In this document: positions 1-13,000 of the stretch, piece after piece
Numbering within the stretch: position 1 is the stretch's first letter
Layout of the letters: every line of letters begins with the position of its first letter
Source: Pisaster brevispinus
Lineage: Eukaryota; Echinodermata; Asteroidea; Forcipulatida; Asteriidae
Direction of reading: 5' to 3'
NCBI GenBank assembly: GCA_023634235.1
Contig: JAMKCF010000011.1
Span: 19,268,027 to 19,332,026, forward strand
DNA: 64,000 nucleotides
Program-made: the position numbers and the translations under genes
The notes under the pieces: generated by a model
Told to the model about the DNA's origin: nothing
The model's input: the letters and a program-made list of their open reading frames with translations, nothing else
The model's database searches: none

Positions 1-892
1 TTCCGTAAATACATGTGAAAAAAACCTCAAAAGGTTTTCAGTTATGCTCCTCTTTTTATTTAGAAATTTCCCTTAGGTAGGAAAGTTTCTAAAATGTAAC
101 AACCATTGCAGTGGTTATTGAATAGATGTTTTCTTTGTATAACTGGACAGAAAAACAAAGGACCAAACCTTCAGGTCCCGCCCCATGATATAAATGGACC
201 AATCACAGCCAAGTCTGCACAAACATGAGTACAACCAACGGCAAATCCCTGGGAGCATCATTATTAGTCACGTGGTTGGATATATCACGTGACATTCTAT
301 CATGGTCGTCGACTCTGACGATACAATAACTGTGTACCCCAATCTGTGACTTATGACTCATCGGAGGAAAGTTTCTCACGAACAAACATATTTATTAACT
401 TAATTCGAAATCAAGTCGAAGATCTACAATATTTATGACTATCTCGCTATCATGATGAGATGACAGTGTAGCAATATAACTTGATTTGAAGCAAGTTTGA
501 TTTACACCTTGGTAATTATGCTACTCCGGAAATGTTATTTTACGAGTTGCGGGGCTTTGTAATAATATTTCTCCTGAAATGGGTTTTTTGTTTACGAGTT
601 GCAGGGGTTTTCAAAGAGGGCTTTGGCGGTGTCTCTGTCATCAAGAGCATCAACGCCATATTGATGGTTTTATTGGCACTCTAAAGCAGCACCCATGTTT
701 AATACAATCAGAAATTACCCCGCACCACATGGAATAAATCTCGGCTTTTTTTAAGACCTGTCCGTGGAGAATATTATGAGTCATGCACATCTTGCAGAAG
801 TCGTCACACAAAATAAATTGTGTTCTCATATTTTGCGTGGGTATCGATCTTGAGGTAGCTGAGGGGCACACCGTGTAATTACGCGCTCTTAC
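1..892. other. Noncoding stretch, left edge
   Basis: AT-rich, with TTTACGAGTTGC repeated near 540 and 590 (about 50 bp apart). No gene is recognised; it would be intron if the candidate exon at 893-1100 is real. Confidence 0.5.
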
Positions 893-1100
893 CGTCGAGC
901 CTGGCGGGCCCATGCGATACATGGAGAGAACTGCATGTTCTTTGTCCCCTGTGCAGTTGATTATTGGCTGTCATACAAGGAAAAGGTCCCGGTGGCATGA
1001 AGTTACTCATGATGACGTAGAAGTGGTAAGGACCTGTGGCTGATGTAGCAGCAGTGTTCGGTTGGGCGGGTGGAAGTGAGGGGAAATGTGCACTATTCAT
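893..1100 (-). CDS. Possible first coding exon of an unrecognised gene
   Basis: From an ATG at 1100 a frame of 69 codons (MNSAHFPSLPPAQPNTAATS... to ...GPARLDG) runs into a consensus GTAAGA donor at 892-887. The Pro/Ala/Thr-rich start looks more like protein than random AT-rich sequence, and the donor is good. No homologue is recognised and no partner exon is visible, because the gene would continue off the left edge. It may be chance. Confidence 0.22.
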
Positions 1101-3036
1101 TAGTAAGGGAGACTGATGAGTGATATTAACTTTTTTTCACGGCGACAGAGAACTTCTTTCAAGTCGACGATGAATCCCTCCGTTAGGACTCCATTTTGCT
1201 TATAGCTCTCCTTGCAGCTATTCTTTTGGACTTTGTGTCTGTACACAATGTACGAACGTGACCAACTTCATTACGTGAGCCTCAGCCACTGAATTCATAG
1301 CGCAAAACAGTTTTGCTAATAATATACCAGAAAAGAGTTAGGCCCTACCTGCCAAGTCATGTTTTGCACATACGGATCAGTTGATTTCATTTTGGAGACC
1401 AAGAACAAAACAGAAAAAGGGAAAAACAAAGGGTATTCATAGGGAAATTCTTTAGACTGGTGCTCCACAAGGAACTTTGTGTACAAAGTCTATGGGAGGT
1501 TCTTAACTACAGGGACAAATGAAAGAACAAAAGATGTCTCCACAGGGATGCAGCAAATAGAATGTGTGTTCTTCGGTACCGTGTGTGAAGCCGTACAGAC
1601 CGCTGTACTTTTGTAAAACTATACCACAAAGTTGAACACTTAGGCATAACCCTCGACTAAATTAGACCGTAAGCTGTAATTGGGTCTTGGTCCAATTAGA
1701 ATTCTTTCGAATTCAATTATTTCAAGCAGTAATTGCAAGCTGGTCATCATTACAACACGGGGCCATTTTATGGATGAAGGACTTGCCGTACAAACGAGTA
1801 CTTCCGCAAGAAGGTAGATTAGTCGGGGGGTGACGGGAGGGTGATGGGTAAACCAGCTAAGTCTTCAAGTCATAGGTAGGCAGCACTTTTGAGACTGCTT
1901 GGTCCTTTCCACTATGCTCCTTCCATGGAGACAAACGATTGTGACCTCGACTTGATGGGGACAAGAAAGTCAATGGAAGAAAAAAAAGTCCTCTAATTAG
2001 CTTGACGCGTAAGGGCAGTGGCCCCTGTGGTCGGTATTATTACGGAATTAATTACGTACTGGGGGATGCATGAAATACGGTTAAATGCACAAAGCACGGA
2101 AGTGTAAAATCAGTCGGAAATTGAAAAACATTTGAAAAGAACCCTGAACATGAACTCGAAGGGGAAAAAAAATGCATTGTTGATGAGTTGAGTTGAGGGC
2201 GGCTCTCTGAACCTACTACCTCAAACGGGTTATCACGATTGCCCTGTTGACAAACTTGGGATAAATTGGTCGATTTTGAAAACATGGTCACCAAATCGAG
2301 TCCCACAGTAAATTATAACTTATAAAAGAAGACAAAAACTCATAGATAAATACAAAATGGCTGCTTGTAATAGAAACATGCCCATAGATTTGTTTTTTAT
2401 GTAGAAAAAAAACCCCAAAGTCATCGGAAGTTAATTGAATTATAAGTGATTACCGAAAACAAGAAATAACCCGTTTCCCCCCCCCCAAAAAAAAAAAACA
2501 AGTTCTAAAATTGGTTGACCAATCGTCGCCTCTTACAATGTGTACAATTCCTCACAGCAATGAATCCAAAATGAGATAGTACGGCTTGAATCTAAAGAGC
2601 TCTCATTGGTTGGTTTTCTAAGGTACCACCCCCCCCCCTGCCACTTTCTCTGTGAACCCAGGTCACTCCATCTCGTTTTATACGGAAAACTCAGAGTTCG
2701 TACAAATTGTCTGCCGTCTTGAAATGTGAAACGTTTGGGTTGTTTTATTGTCAATCACTGCATTGGTTTTAAACCTTTACGTTGATGAACTTTGAGCATT
2801 TCTGCTGACATTTCGACTGGTTGGTTGCAACGCTCCATAGTGTCGAATGTATAGTTGCAGCTTTGTGTTTGGGTAGGTTTATTTGAATGGGATAATGCAT
2901 CGTTAGATTTTGAATGAGTTCATCCATTTTCACCACCCAATTTCCAATAAGTTCTTGTATAGACAAACAACCTGAACACATTTTATCAAATTCGGTGATT
3001 CTTCGAATAACGGCATATTATGTATAATTATGAATT

Positions 3037-3158
3037 GACCATAAACCGCGTGAAGGCACTTTCAACGGAGAGTTTTCTTGCATCTCAACAAGAGTTTCAA
3101 TTTAACTGCATGTATTTTCTTGAATTCGGTTCACATACGCCCTCACGCGGTCAAAAAT
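3037..3158. mobile_element. Decayed inverted-repeat element
   Basis: GACCATAAACCGCGTGAAGG at the left and CGCCCTCACGCGGTCAAAAA at the right are imperfect inverted repeats around a shared GACC...CGCGTGA core. No ORF. Confidence 0.55.
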
Positions 3159-5829
3159 ACGGCTGATTTGGGACGAGCGAAAGCTATGAAGCTCAACGAT
3201 AAAATTACTATTTCTCCATGATTATACATTCATGCGGAAATATCAAAATGCAACTGATCCTGATGAACAAGCTTTGCGAGTGTGACAGGCACTCCTTTAA
3301 AATAAACATTTGCAGTAAAAATGACTAAACCCCGTCCGCCTTGATGCGTGTGGCCAAGTCTTAGTACACCTCCATGATTGTGTATTATATCTCATTCTGA
3401 CACCAGTGTAGCGAATAGGCGTTGATTGGCTCACCAGACGCATTTGTAGAACAGTTCAGCGGGATCGTGAGTGGGTGTAGATTTAATCAACCAGGCGTGA
3501 TGCAGCTCTCTGTGTATACTCATGGTTTAAAAGACATGATTGGTAATTTAAGCTTGACAAATAAATAGCCGTTTCTATAATCTCGAAGCTTATTTGGTGC
3601 TATAATCCGTAAGATACTGCCCGTTATATGAGAAATACCGTATATAGACTTGTATAGAGAGAGAGAATAATACGTGACATTTTACATGAAACATTTGCGA
3701 ATATTTCCATTTTAAAATTCAAAGCTATTATTGGATGTGTCAGGGCAGCATTCAACGAGACGAAAAGAATTTTCGTGATATTGTTTTACTCCTTTCTCAA
3801 AAACTACGTACAGCACTCCAGTCAGTAATATTTTAGGGAGAAGCTTTCTACCGTCATTAGCTTTAAACCACGTGAGTGTAATGTAAGTTTGTGAACTTTT
3901 GTGTTTTGAATCTGACCAGAAGGAGAAACTCCCGTAAAAAAAACTCCTTTTTAAAGATTAAATTAATTCCCATACACTTTTTATTTTGGTTTAATAAACA
4001 CACTATGCAACCTTAGAGTGAGGCTCCTCAGCCCCCCCCCCACCCTCATTTCTCCACTCCCCCTCTCTCTGTCTTATTAGAATCTGAGGCCTTTTCCAAA
4101 CCTCGGCTTGAGCTCCAGCTCCGGCTTGTGCTCCCGTTGTGTCATCGATCAAACGGAGCCTGGAGCCGGAGACAATGCATATAAGCCGGTGTTTGGAAAA
4201 CGTCCACCAGTCCTGCTGATCGTCCATGACGTGTCTGATGAAGTTATGCTTAGTCTGAATTGAATGTTGCCAAACTGAAGTCCACCACCCCCCCCCCCCC
4301 CACCCACAGAAAGTGTCCTAGCTCCGCCCCCGATTCCACCTATCCAGAGTAGTCAATGTATAATTATCAGAAGCGTCATGAAAAGGAACACACCATGATG
4401 ACGTCAGAGAGCTTGAACACAAACAAAAACAGTTTGAACGTTCACACGGGGTGCATTTGCATAATTTATTTAATGAAGCCACATTTAATCACTGCCATTG
4501 CAAGTATCAGTACATGAAGTGATAGCTATGATCTCTACGTACGTACGATGATGTTATTACTTAATATTATGAGTTAAAGACGCCCTCTCAGTTAAACTAT
4601 CATTATAAACAAGAAATAATATATAACAACCGATAAAAACAATAAATAGTATAGTGTATTTCACTGTAGCATAAGCCAAGCTATATTCCATAATTATAGT
4701 AGTCCAACAGTGTATCATACGAATGCATATCACCCAAGACACTGGTGTAAGGTAGGGTAAAATCAAAATGATATTATTCTTTAATTCCCCACAAAACTAT
4801 TCCATCAACAAAAAATATATCGTTGATATTTGTTTTGCAAAAGCGTCATGGGACGCCCTTAATACTTATAGTCAGTGATATCTTTGAGTGCGATCGCTAG
4901 ATGTACGCTATTTGTACAGTGTACGAATAGATAGAGTACAGTCATGTGTAGGTACACCTAGCAAGTTCGTTTTAAGACCACAGTTTTGCGCTGTTTCTTC
5001 CACGTCATGGAATCTTGGGTTACCACGTTCATTGTTTTAACGTATGAAAAAAACAAAATCTCGTGCTTTCACAGGCCCAAACGGAGCTTGCACGCGGTCT
5101 ATTTGAACTATTCCCGATGATGCGGTGAAAAAATAATTGACAAATTGAGGCTATTTGGGAAAACAAATCAAATATTACAAATAAATATTAACACAAGTAG
5201 AGATGAATCGGTAGTGGGAAATGGTAAACAACTCATAATAGATGCATTTGTAATAAAGTGAAAATAAGATCAAGATATCTTAATTGCTATTAATTTGCAT
5301 AATGCCGGTTACAGTTGCATGAATTTATCACATCGATTTACACTAAACACTACTGATCTTTATGCTGCGGCCATCTTTGTCAAGTTCCCTGTAAATAATA
5401 CCCAAATTTCTCCACAATGCAAGCACAGGAACCAGACTGTTTCCTCCACTTGTATTTGTTTTGGTACATAGACCTTTCCACTGTTGATAAACAAACAGCG
5501 CTGGTTGGCATGGACCGCCGAATGTTAGTAAAACATTCAATAGTGATAACAGATGTTTGAACCAAATTCAACATTTTCGGTAAACTTCTAATTAAATAAA
5601 ATACCTCGCATGATCGGTTGCTTTGTTTCCAATAAATTCAACACTAATTTTGAATATTTGTGTAACATTGTTACAAACTGTAGTTATCTGTTTTTGTTTT
5701 GCATTTATGGGTTTCATAGTTTTCCAACCTGGGTTGGCAAAAACTTGGGCTGTGACGTTGCAAAAGAAAGGTATATTGGCCGGGTCCGATTTGACGACTT
5801 CGGCAGGCGGCCAAGCACAAAACAATTTT

Positions 5830-6010
5830 ACTTACCAGTAAGGTTACCTGCCAAAATACCATGTCACGTGTATACAGTGTGTGATTGGTATCCTGCTCAT
5901 TGTTGCTATAGCAGAACATTATAAGCAATATTTTGTTTGCTTTACTATTAAGCAGCTCTATGAAATGGGGCCCAGTATGTCGAAAAGGCCTATTCTTCAA
6001 CAACACTGTA
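5830..6010 (+). repeat. GGTATCCTGCTCATT dispersed repeat, copy 1
   Basis: AAGGTTACCTGCCAAAATAC, GTGATTGGTATCCTGCTCAT, TTGCTATAGCA and GCAGCTCTATGAAATGGGGC. The ends suggest a short inverted-repeat element with TTTCAT-type termini. Other copies: 35945, 59085 and 60345. Confidence 0.7.
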
Positions 6011-6280
6011 GTTGCAGCCAAGGGTCATGGCCGTAGTCGAAGTTGCTTGATGCGGACACGGACTTGGTTTGAACTGATGAAAGATGGCCGCCATGTTATA
6101 AAGACATCTCGACCCCAAGGGTCACTACACCACAAATCTACGTAGATGATTATATCAACCTGTTTAGCTAGTTCTCTTTTAACCAATTAATACCACTACG
6201 AGTTTATAATAATTGTTCCTTTGGAACTGCTTGTCAATGAGCTACAAAACCGGGGAACTAAACACCCAGACATTTATAAA

Positions 6281-8600
6281 TGTATAGTGTCGGTTGCGCG
6301 CACGTGTTATAAAATAGTTTGGTCCAGTTTGGCGCGCATTTTTCTATTCCAAACAAGAGCGCATTACAAAGTTTAAAGCGAGTCTCCGAGACCCTTTCAT
6401 GTATACGGACATGAAGCAATATTTAGTAATAACGATTTATATACAATGCGAATAACCGACAGCCGCTGTCGTCGCTCGATAAAGGAAAGAAAATAGTAAT
6501 CGGGGTCGGTGCCGCTGAACTGGAGGAGAACGCGGAAGCAGATCTTGGTGGGTCTGGAATGTTAATTAAACGAAGTCAATCTTTGGAGCGCACACGGGTG
6601 TGATGCGAACTGGCTGTCATTGATGACGGGTATTTCGGTTGATGCGGTTTTGGTTCACTCCTCGCGGCTGGACTATAACAATTAGCACAGATACAGAAGC
6701 GATACCTTACTCATCACTTGGGCCAGGAGAGATGACGGGGAGAGAGCGGAGGCGAGAGAATCAGCGATCAATCAGTATGGATCCGAGCTGGGTTCGTTAA
6801 CCCCCAGACGCAGTTTCACCCCTGTGAGTTTGCCACCACCGCCGCCGCAACTGCCGCGCCTGTTTCCGCTTATATGGCCTGCTTTTGGACGTCAAGCTTG
6901 ATGACCAGGCTTGAGGACGGGTAGGAGGGTGGCGATTGCCGGTAATTTTGATAAAATCTTTCACAACAACGGGGAAAAGGGTTTCAAAGCTTCACGCTTA
7001 CACAACATTGTTAAATTGTCAGTAACTCTGTGCACCGGAGACAGAGATCGGAAAGAGAAATGTCAAAACTGAAGAATTCACGCTGGCGACTACAGAATGA
7101 CCCCCACAGGAAGAATCTCTATAGAGAAAGCGTTCGAGTAAGATACTAGACAACCGTTTTCAACTTTGAGGGCGTTTCACAGCAATTTAAAAGCAAATTT
7201 CCGTAATTTGCAAATTAAGATATTTTATTGTCAGAGTTAACAGTAAAACCTCACAAGAAATTAGCGTTTTAGTTTAGTTACCGGTTCACCAAAATGTGTT
7301 TGAAACATCACAAGAAATTTAGATTTTACTTTAATGACCAGTTCACCAAATGTGTTTGAAACATCACAAGAAATTAAGGTTTTTACTTTAATTACCGGTT
7401 AACATTTGGTGTTTTGGAAACATCACAAACAATTGAGGTTTTAATTAAATAACCGGTTCACCAGATGTGTTTTACACGTCTTGTCCCCCAATAATTTCTC
7501 TAACTCAGAGACATATTACATCACAATCAAAACAAAAATACATTTAAACCACAAAAAAAGCAATTACACCTACGGAGTGTTAAATTGCTTGACAGTTTGT
7601 CTGGCGGCAACAACGAGATAACGTGGTCGATAACACTCAATGTCAAACAAAAATACAAACATCCGTGGTCGGTCAGAGCGAGTTAGAGAAGATCCCGTGG
7701 GTGGACTGTCTCATCAGTGTCCCTAACTGTATGGTCATCACCCTCTGATAGATATCAAACCCTGAACGGACTGGGGGAAAGTTTATGGTTTGAACCGTTC
7801 ACACTTTGAGCAGTTTTGTACAGTTTATTTTCGTCCTGGTGCGTGGATTCTTTCCAAAATAAAACAATAACGATAATTACGTCATTAAATTAAACAAATA
7901 ATTAAATACAACCGCCAGAGGGCTCTGCCCGGAACAGATCTAATGCAACTGAATGCAAAATGGTGGGTCTATTTCACAAAGTTAATTTCATATTGGAACA
8001 GAGTTTCACTTTAATATTCCACTCCATTCTTCCCCCCCCCAACCTTGACGATGTATCATTCTCATTTAATCTTTCCACAAGACATAAAAGTGAACGAAGA
8101 ATACCACTGAGCCACCTCAAGACTCCAATCACAGCGAATCTGAGAGCCGTCTGATGGGTTCTCGACACCCCTGCACCGTCACTCTGAGCCGTGTCCGCCG
8201 TCGCCACAGAACCCCGTCAAGTATCGCTCCCGGGCGACACTGATATCATTCCGGATGGCCAAGTACGAGTGAAAAATACCGGGTGAAGATGAGCCAGAAC
8301 CGCTGACAAGTACAGTAAAGATATAAAAAAAAAAGTCTTTTTTTATAAAGGTGTAACATGGTTGCTGGCGCGTGGGTCTCGCGGCTTGCGTCATATCCTA
8401 TTGGCTGTACTGGAGCTCATCGCATCAGCACGGTTGTCCGTCGCAGCACCGCGGCCGCTGATCAATTTTACTTCCTGCCGCGTCGACTGGCGCACCACGT
8501 GGTGCTCCAAGCACGCAAGTCTCGCCGTCTAAACATGGGTGGCGGCAGCGCTCCGTAGGAGCACCTCCACCCGGAACATACTTCACATATTTGGATATGA
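6281..8600. other. CpG-richer intergenic stretch, possible regulatory DNA
   Basis: CpGs cluster at about 6440-6920 (including CACCGCCGCCGCAACTGCCG) and 8340-8560 (ATTGGCTG inverted CCAAT motif, CACCACGTGGTGC E-box palindrome, GCGGCCGC). The 57-bp tandem repeat lies between them. They could be promoters or noncoding first exons; no coding start is evident. Confidence 0.3.
7251..7475 (+). repeat. 57-bp tandem repeat, four copies
   Basis: Units start at TCACAA near 7251, 7308, 7364 and 7422 and contain TTACCGGTTCACCA and ATGTGTTTGAAACA. The spacing is 56-58 bp and copies are moderately diverged. Confidence 0.85.
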
Positions 8601-9928
8601 AACTTTCAGTTGGTAACTTCCATCAGATGCTTTTTTAAAGTTCGCAAATGTCAAACTGGCTGTTTGTCCCACGGGCCACAATCAAGCGGTCGCCCCTAAC
8701 ATATTTACGATCATAATGTGACCCTTTAATTAGCTGAGGAATCTCTGAAAACATCTTCTGGGGACCCGCGAGATCCACGTGTCTTCGTGAAAAGAAAGCC
8801 CTGGTCACATAGTAATCACAAATCTTTCATTTCTTGTCTGGCAATCGACGATTCATCGCTCACAGGGACCAGACGTTGCTTGTCTGACAATCTACGGCTA
8901 TACGTATCTCGATGACACACCGGCATTTCTACGCCAATCTCCCTAATTGCTAGGAACGCTAACAAGACTAGCCCACGGAACATACTAACAGCCCCTGATT
9001 AACATTGGCGATAAAATACATGCAGCAAAAAAAAAATTGTGTATCAGGTTTCCTCTCACATCAGTTTGGATAGACTTTTAGAATGAAACCAAAACCTCAA
9101 ATTAACGTTGCAATCGTTGCTTCCTAGAAATGAAAAATTCGACGACGAGTTGGATTGCGATTGACGAAGAGTCCTAAGAAGTCTACGGTATGATTTGATA
9201 TCCCCTCGTATACATCTGTTACAAATAACTGTCAGTTCGGGGTTGGCTGTCCCCTGCTCGGTTTCACGAACAAACCTGTCAGTTTGTGAAACAATCCACA
9301 TTCGTCGAACTGTCATTACACACAATTATAATGACGAATGTCCCAACAGAAGTTTGAGATAACTTGAAGGATTGACTGTAATGGTTACTGAAACATAACA
9401 CTTTGATGAAAGTAATAAAAACGGGAACACCCTTGCTTGGACTTACACTTACACTTTGGGTATTGGCTCATGACGTAAATTTAATTAATTGAATCCCAAT
9501 CAAGGTTATTACAATTCTGATGAATGTGATTTTAACTTCAGTATGAATTGTGATTGAAAAATCACAGAGACGGTCAATAATACTAAAAATGTAGTTTGGC
9601 TAATTTAAGTGTTACATTCATAAACGTGCTGATCCAAACGGGTATCTCTTATTTTATTCGAATCCCTCAAGAACATGCATAAAGGCTTCCCGTTGGTTGA
9701 CAAAGTTTTGATTAAGATTTTACATTTTTTACGAGACCAATAAATTCGGGCAACAAAATTAGTGTGGGTATACTTAAACACAATTAAAAGTTGGCTGGTC
9801 GCCAGCCTCGCGTATCAAATTCGCGCAACAATAGTTTAACAGGGTACCAGCGAAAGACTGTCCTCCTCCTCCTCCTCCTCCTCCTCCTCCCCCACCATCG
9901 CTCCAAAATGGCCGCCGCTCTGTCGTAG
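8601..9928. other. Region downstream of the STARD gene
   Basis: Holds the TCC microsatellite and a minus-strand AATAAA at 9658-9653; the part next to the stop is probably 3' untranslated region. Nothing else recognised. Confidence 0.4.
9861..9890 (+). repeat. TCC trinucleotide microsatellite
   Basis: Ten TCC units 39 bp downstream of the STARD stop codon, probably within the 3' untranslated region on the other strand (GGA). Confidence 0.95.
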
Positions 9929-10076
9929 TTATTCTATATTGGACTTGAGGGCGTTTTCCAAGTCAATGAAGAAGTCGATGAGGTTGCTCGGCAGTGCGGA
10001 GTCCACAAGGGTCTTGGGAAGCATGCCTCCTAGATCCGACTGGACCATGTTCACAACTCGGGTCATGTTGCTCTGC
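9929..10076 (-). CDS. STARD5: STARD gene exon 5 (C-terminal helix and stop)
   Basis: Terminal coding exon after a TTGGTACAG acceptor. It encodes QSNMTRVVNMVQSDLGGMLP and the amphipathic C-terminal helix that closes the START cavity, ending LKSNIE then TAA at 9931-9929. A possible AATAAA signal lies about 270 nt downstream at 9658-9653 on the same strand. Confidence 0.88.
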
Positions 10077-13000
10077 CTGTACCAAGTTTGGGTTGGGTTT
10101 TTATAAGGAGGGGAAAAAGATAGAGAAAAAAAAAAGAAACATTGAGAATGACAGCCATACACATTTTTTATTCACCTTACACTAACTCTTAAAACTCCAG
10201 GGTCAGACTCGACCCGGGTCCAGGTCCCAGGGGGCTGACCCATTTCTGGATCAGTGTGAACAGGAATCCGAGTGTGTCAAAATGACCCGGAAGTAGCTCA
10301 AACTGACAAAGAATCCGGGAGCAATGTTTTTGCTTGAAATGTTTCTATAGTTTTTGAGAAATGTAGTAAAAGAATTAGTTTTGATCTCGCGAGTCAAAAA
10401 CATCAATGTTTGAAAACAGTTCATGTATACGTTGGGTCACATGGATACTGGTCTTTAACAATTACCAATGTGACACATGTGCTTTATTTCAAAGCTACAA
10501 GGACACAATTGAGTTATGTGATGCACTCATTTTTCAAATGATGTAGTACTCATCAAGGTGGGGGAAAGTTACAAGTCTCTACTTCGCGTTAAATTGGTGT
10601 ACAATTTATAAAACAACTAACATTTCATTTGAAACTGTTTCAGAGAGAAGTTTGAAATAGGACGTATCGGACAGTAAAAACAAATTGGTCTATATATTTC
10701 AAAGAGGAATTTGCCAGTCATATGAGCTCAAATTCAATGCCGTTTTGATTGAATATCAGCAGAATTCAGGAATGATCTGAAATGTCTCCGTACAAAACTG
10801 TAGGCTACGGACAATAAATTTAAAGTGTGACGTCATCGAAAATTGTAGATTTTGACAGAAGTTACACTCGAAGGGTATCAAACACAGTGGCATTTTAAAT
10901 CATTATGACATGAGGTCTAAGCGACTTGAAATATGTTTCCTTATTTCATAAAGACTGCATTTATTGGAAAATGAGTGGATCACAAAAATAACTTTGACCT
11001 TCGAGCCCCTCTTTAACATCAGCCGGAGTATTCGAGTATTCATTTACGACGGCAAGACGCCATTATTAAGTACTTCCACAACACTATCTTTGTCTGGAGC
11101 TCCGATGTACTCTCCAAATAATTCTTTTAAGGGGTCGTGATGATTTACAATCTCGAGACAATTAATGCCTACTTCGTTCTTGAGCACATCGAGATTTGTA
11201 ATGTAATCTACAATTTCGCCACTGGTTCCGGGAACTATAAATTCACCGCGGTTGCTTAAGGGCGCGTTCGAATGTTACGAATGTTCACTCAGCCCCCCCC
11301 CCCCCTCTTGCCTCCCTCAGGGGGAACGAAAACAAGATAAACGCAAGGCTCCGCGTGTAACCTAATCCCGATTCTCTTTCTCTACCTCGCTCAAACCAGA
11401 CAATAAAAATTGATGAGTTTATGTTCGTGCTGTATGCCCAGGAACAGGTACCGTACGACGGGTTTTCGCTTTCAGCCGAGCGTGCGTACAGCATCCTCTG
11501 TACTGTAGGCGTTATCCAACACCGAGACGGGACCGGCTCGCAGACGGTATCAGACGAAACTCAACACTGAAATAAATATAACAATTTTTACCGCCATCCA
11601 CTGATTGGATTTCAATGAAAGCCCTTGTTGGCTTGCATAAGGATGCATCAAGTACATGACAATATAAAAAAAAAATGGGGGGGGGTGGATCCAGAGCGTT
11701 TAAGTCGTCTCCGACTACAGACCAAGCTATACATGGCTCATTGTCTGCTCACAGTCGACGGCTCGTTTGACCGACACTTGATATAGTGTAAGCTTAGATT
11801 TACGGTACGTGCACTAACTACCCAATCCAACATGTCCACGTGGCACCCGGGGTCGCCAGACACTTTCGATTTTTTTTTTTTTTTTACGCGCAGTAAAATT
11901 GCGACTGCAGACAATTAACTTGTGTTTTTCTCTCTCTCTCTCTCTCTCTCTCGCCGTTGGGTTGTATGCAACGTGTTTTTATTCAAATACTAGCGGTGTT
12001 TGTGTTTTCGTGAACAATTTGTTATCAGTCTCAAGATAATCAATGAAGTTCTTTCTTAAAAATTCATCAGAACACACGTTAGAACAAAGAAAACTTTCGC
12101 GAGAGGTAAACAAACGAAATACAAACCAGTTCTCGTAAGTAACATATTACCCTAAATCAAAAGGACCTTATCTGTCAGAAATGATTTTTAAGAAACAATC
12201 TTAGGCATAATCAAAATTCAAGTGATTAATCTCAATTGCACTGAAGTGATTCATCTTTATAAGAAAAAACTTGAGACAGCAAAAACAATAAATAACTAAA
12301 CAAAAAGATCACCATCGGTCCCTACTAATTAGTCCAACAACGAATTAGCTTAACGTATCTGGCGGGGAGTGTAGGCCGTTTAATACTGGAGCGTCGACAG
12401 GCGAGTGACGGCATACCGTGAAATGAGAACTTTGGACGGCGTCCCACATTCACGAGCAACCGCGGTGATGGCTTAATCTTCGATTTCAGATTGGTCAAAG
12501 TGATCTAATTTATCGCTCAGTGGACTGCAATATTTACCCTCGGGCTAGAAGCGCGATGCGAGGACTGTCCAGAAAAACGTAACAGCGGACGGGCGGATGG
12601 TATGGCTGCCGTCTGAGTGGAGTTAACCACTGTTACTACATACCTTTATACATGCATGGTGTCGTTTGGTATATGAAATTTAGGAATAAGCACTCATTTG
12701 AAACTTGGCCCCAAACACAATTAGCTAACTGTAGAAACGTAGAAATATATTCTGCTTCGCACTTCCGTTAAGATTGATTCGTATATCAGTTACGTCCATT
12801 CTGCAGGCCAACGTAAATTGCTATTGCATTCCAATGCAATAAATACTCTTCCCATCCCAACGCTGGAGGCATGGATGGATACCATTCATTTAAACATCCC
12901 GTCCGTCTTTGCAAAACGAGTAACCCCCCCCCCCCTCCACCCCAAATATCACATATCACATTGCCATCATTATTACAATGGGTTAAATGTTAACTCTTGG

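Larger units (their letters stand above)
1101..6280. other. Noncoding stretch
   Basis: Homopolymer runs (C and A near 2475-2500, C near 2630, 4030 and 4285), the inverted element at 3037-3158 and a dispersed repeat at 5830-6010. No open frame has splice sites, codon character or recognisable similarity. Confidence 0.5.

Noticed and set aside
5592..6145. Several overlapping open frames on both strands
   Set aside because: They overlap a dispersed repeat in all directions and have no splice or codon support.
8160..8300. Protein-like frame EPRQVSLPGDTDIIPDGQVR on the plus strand
   Set aside because: Preceded immediately by an in-frame stop, very short, and no convincing acceptor or partner exon; kept only as a curiosity.
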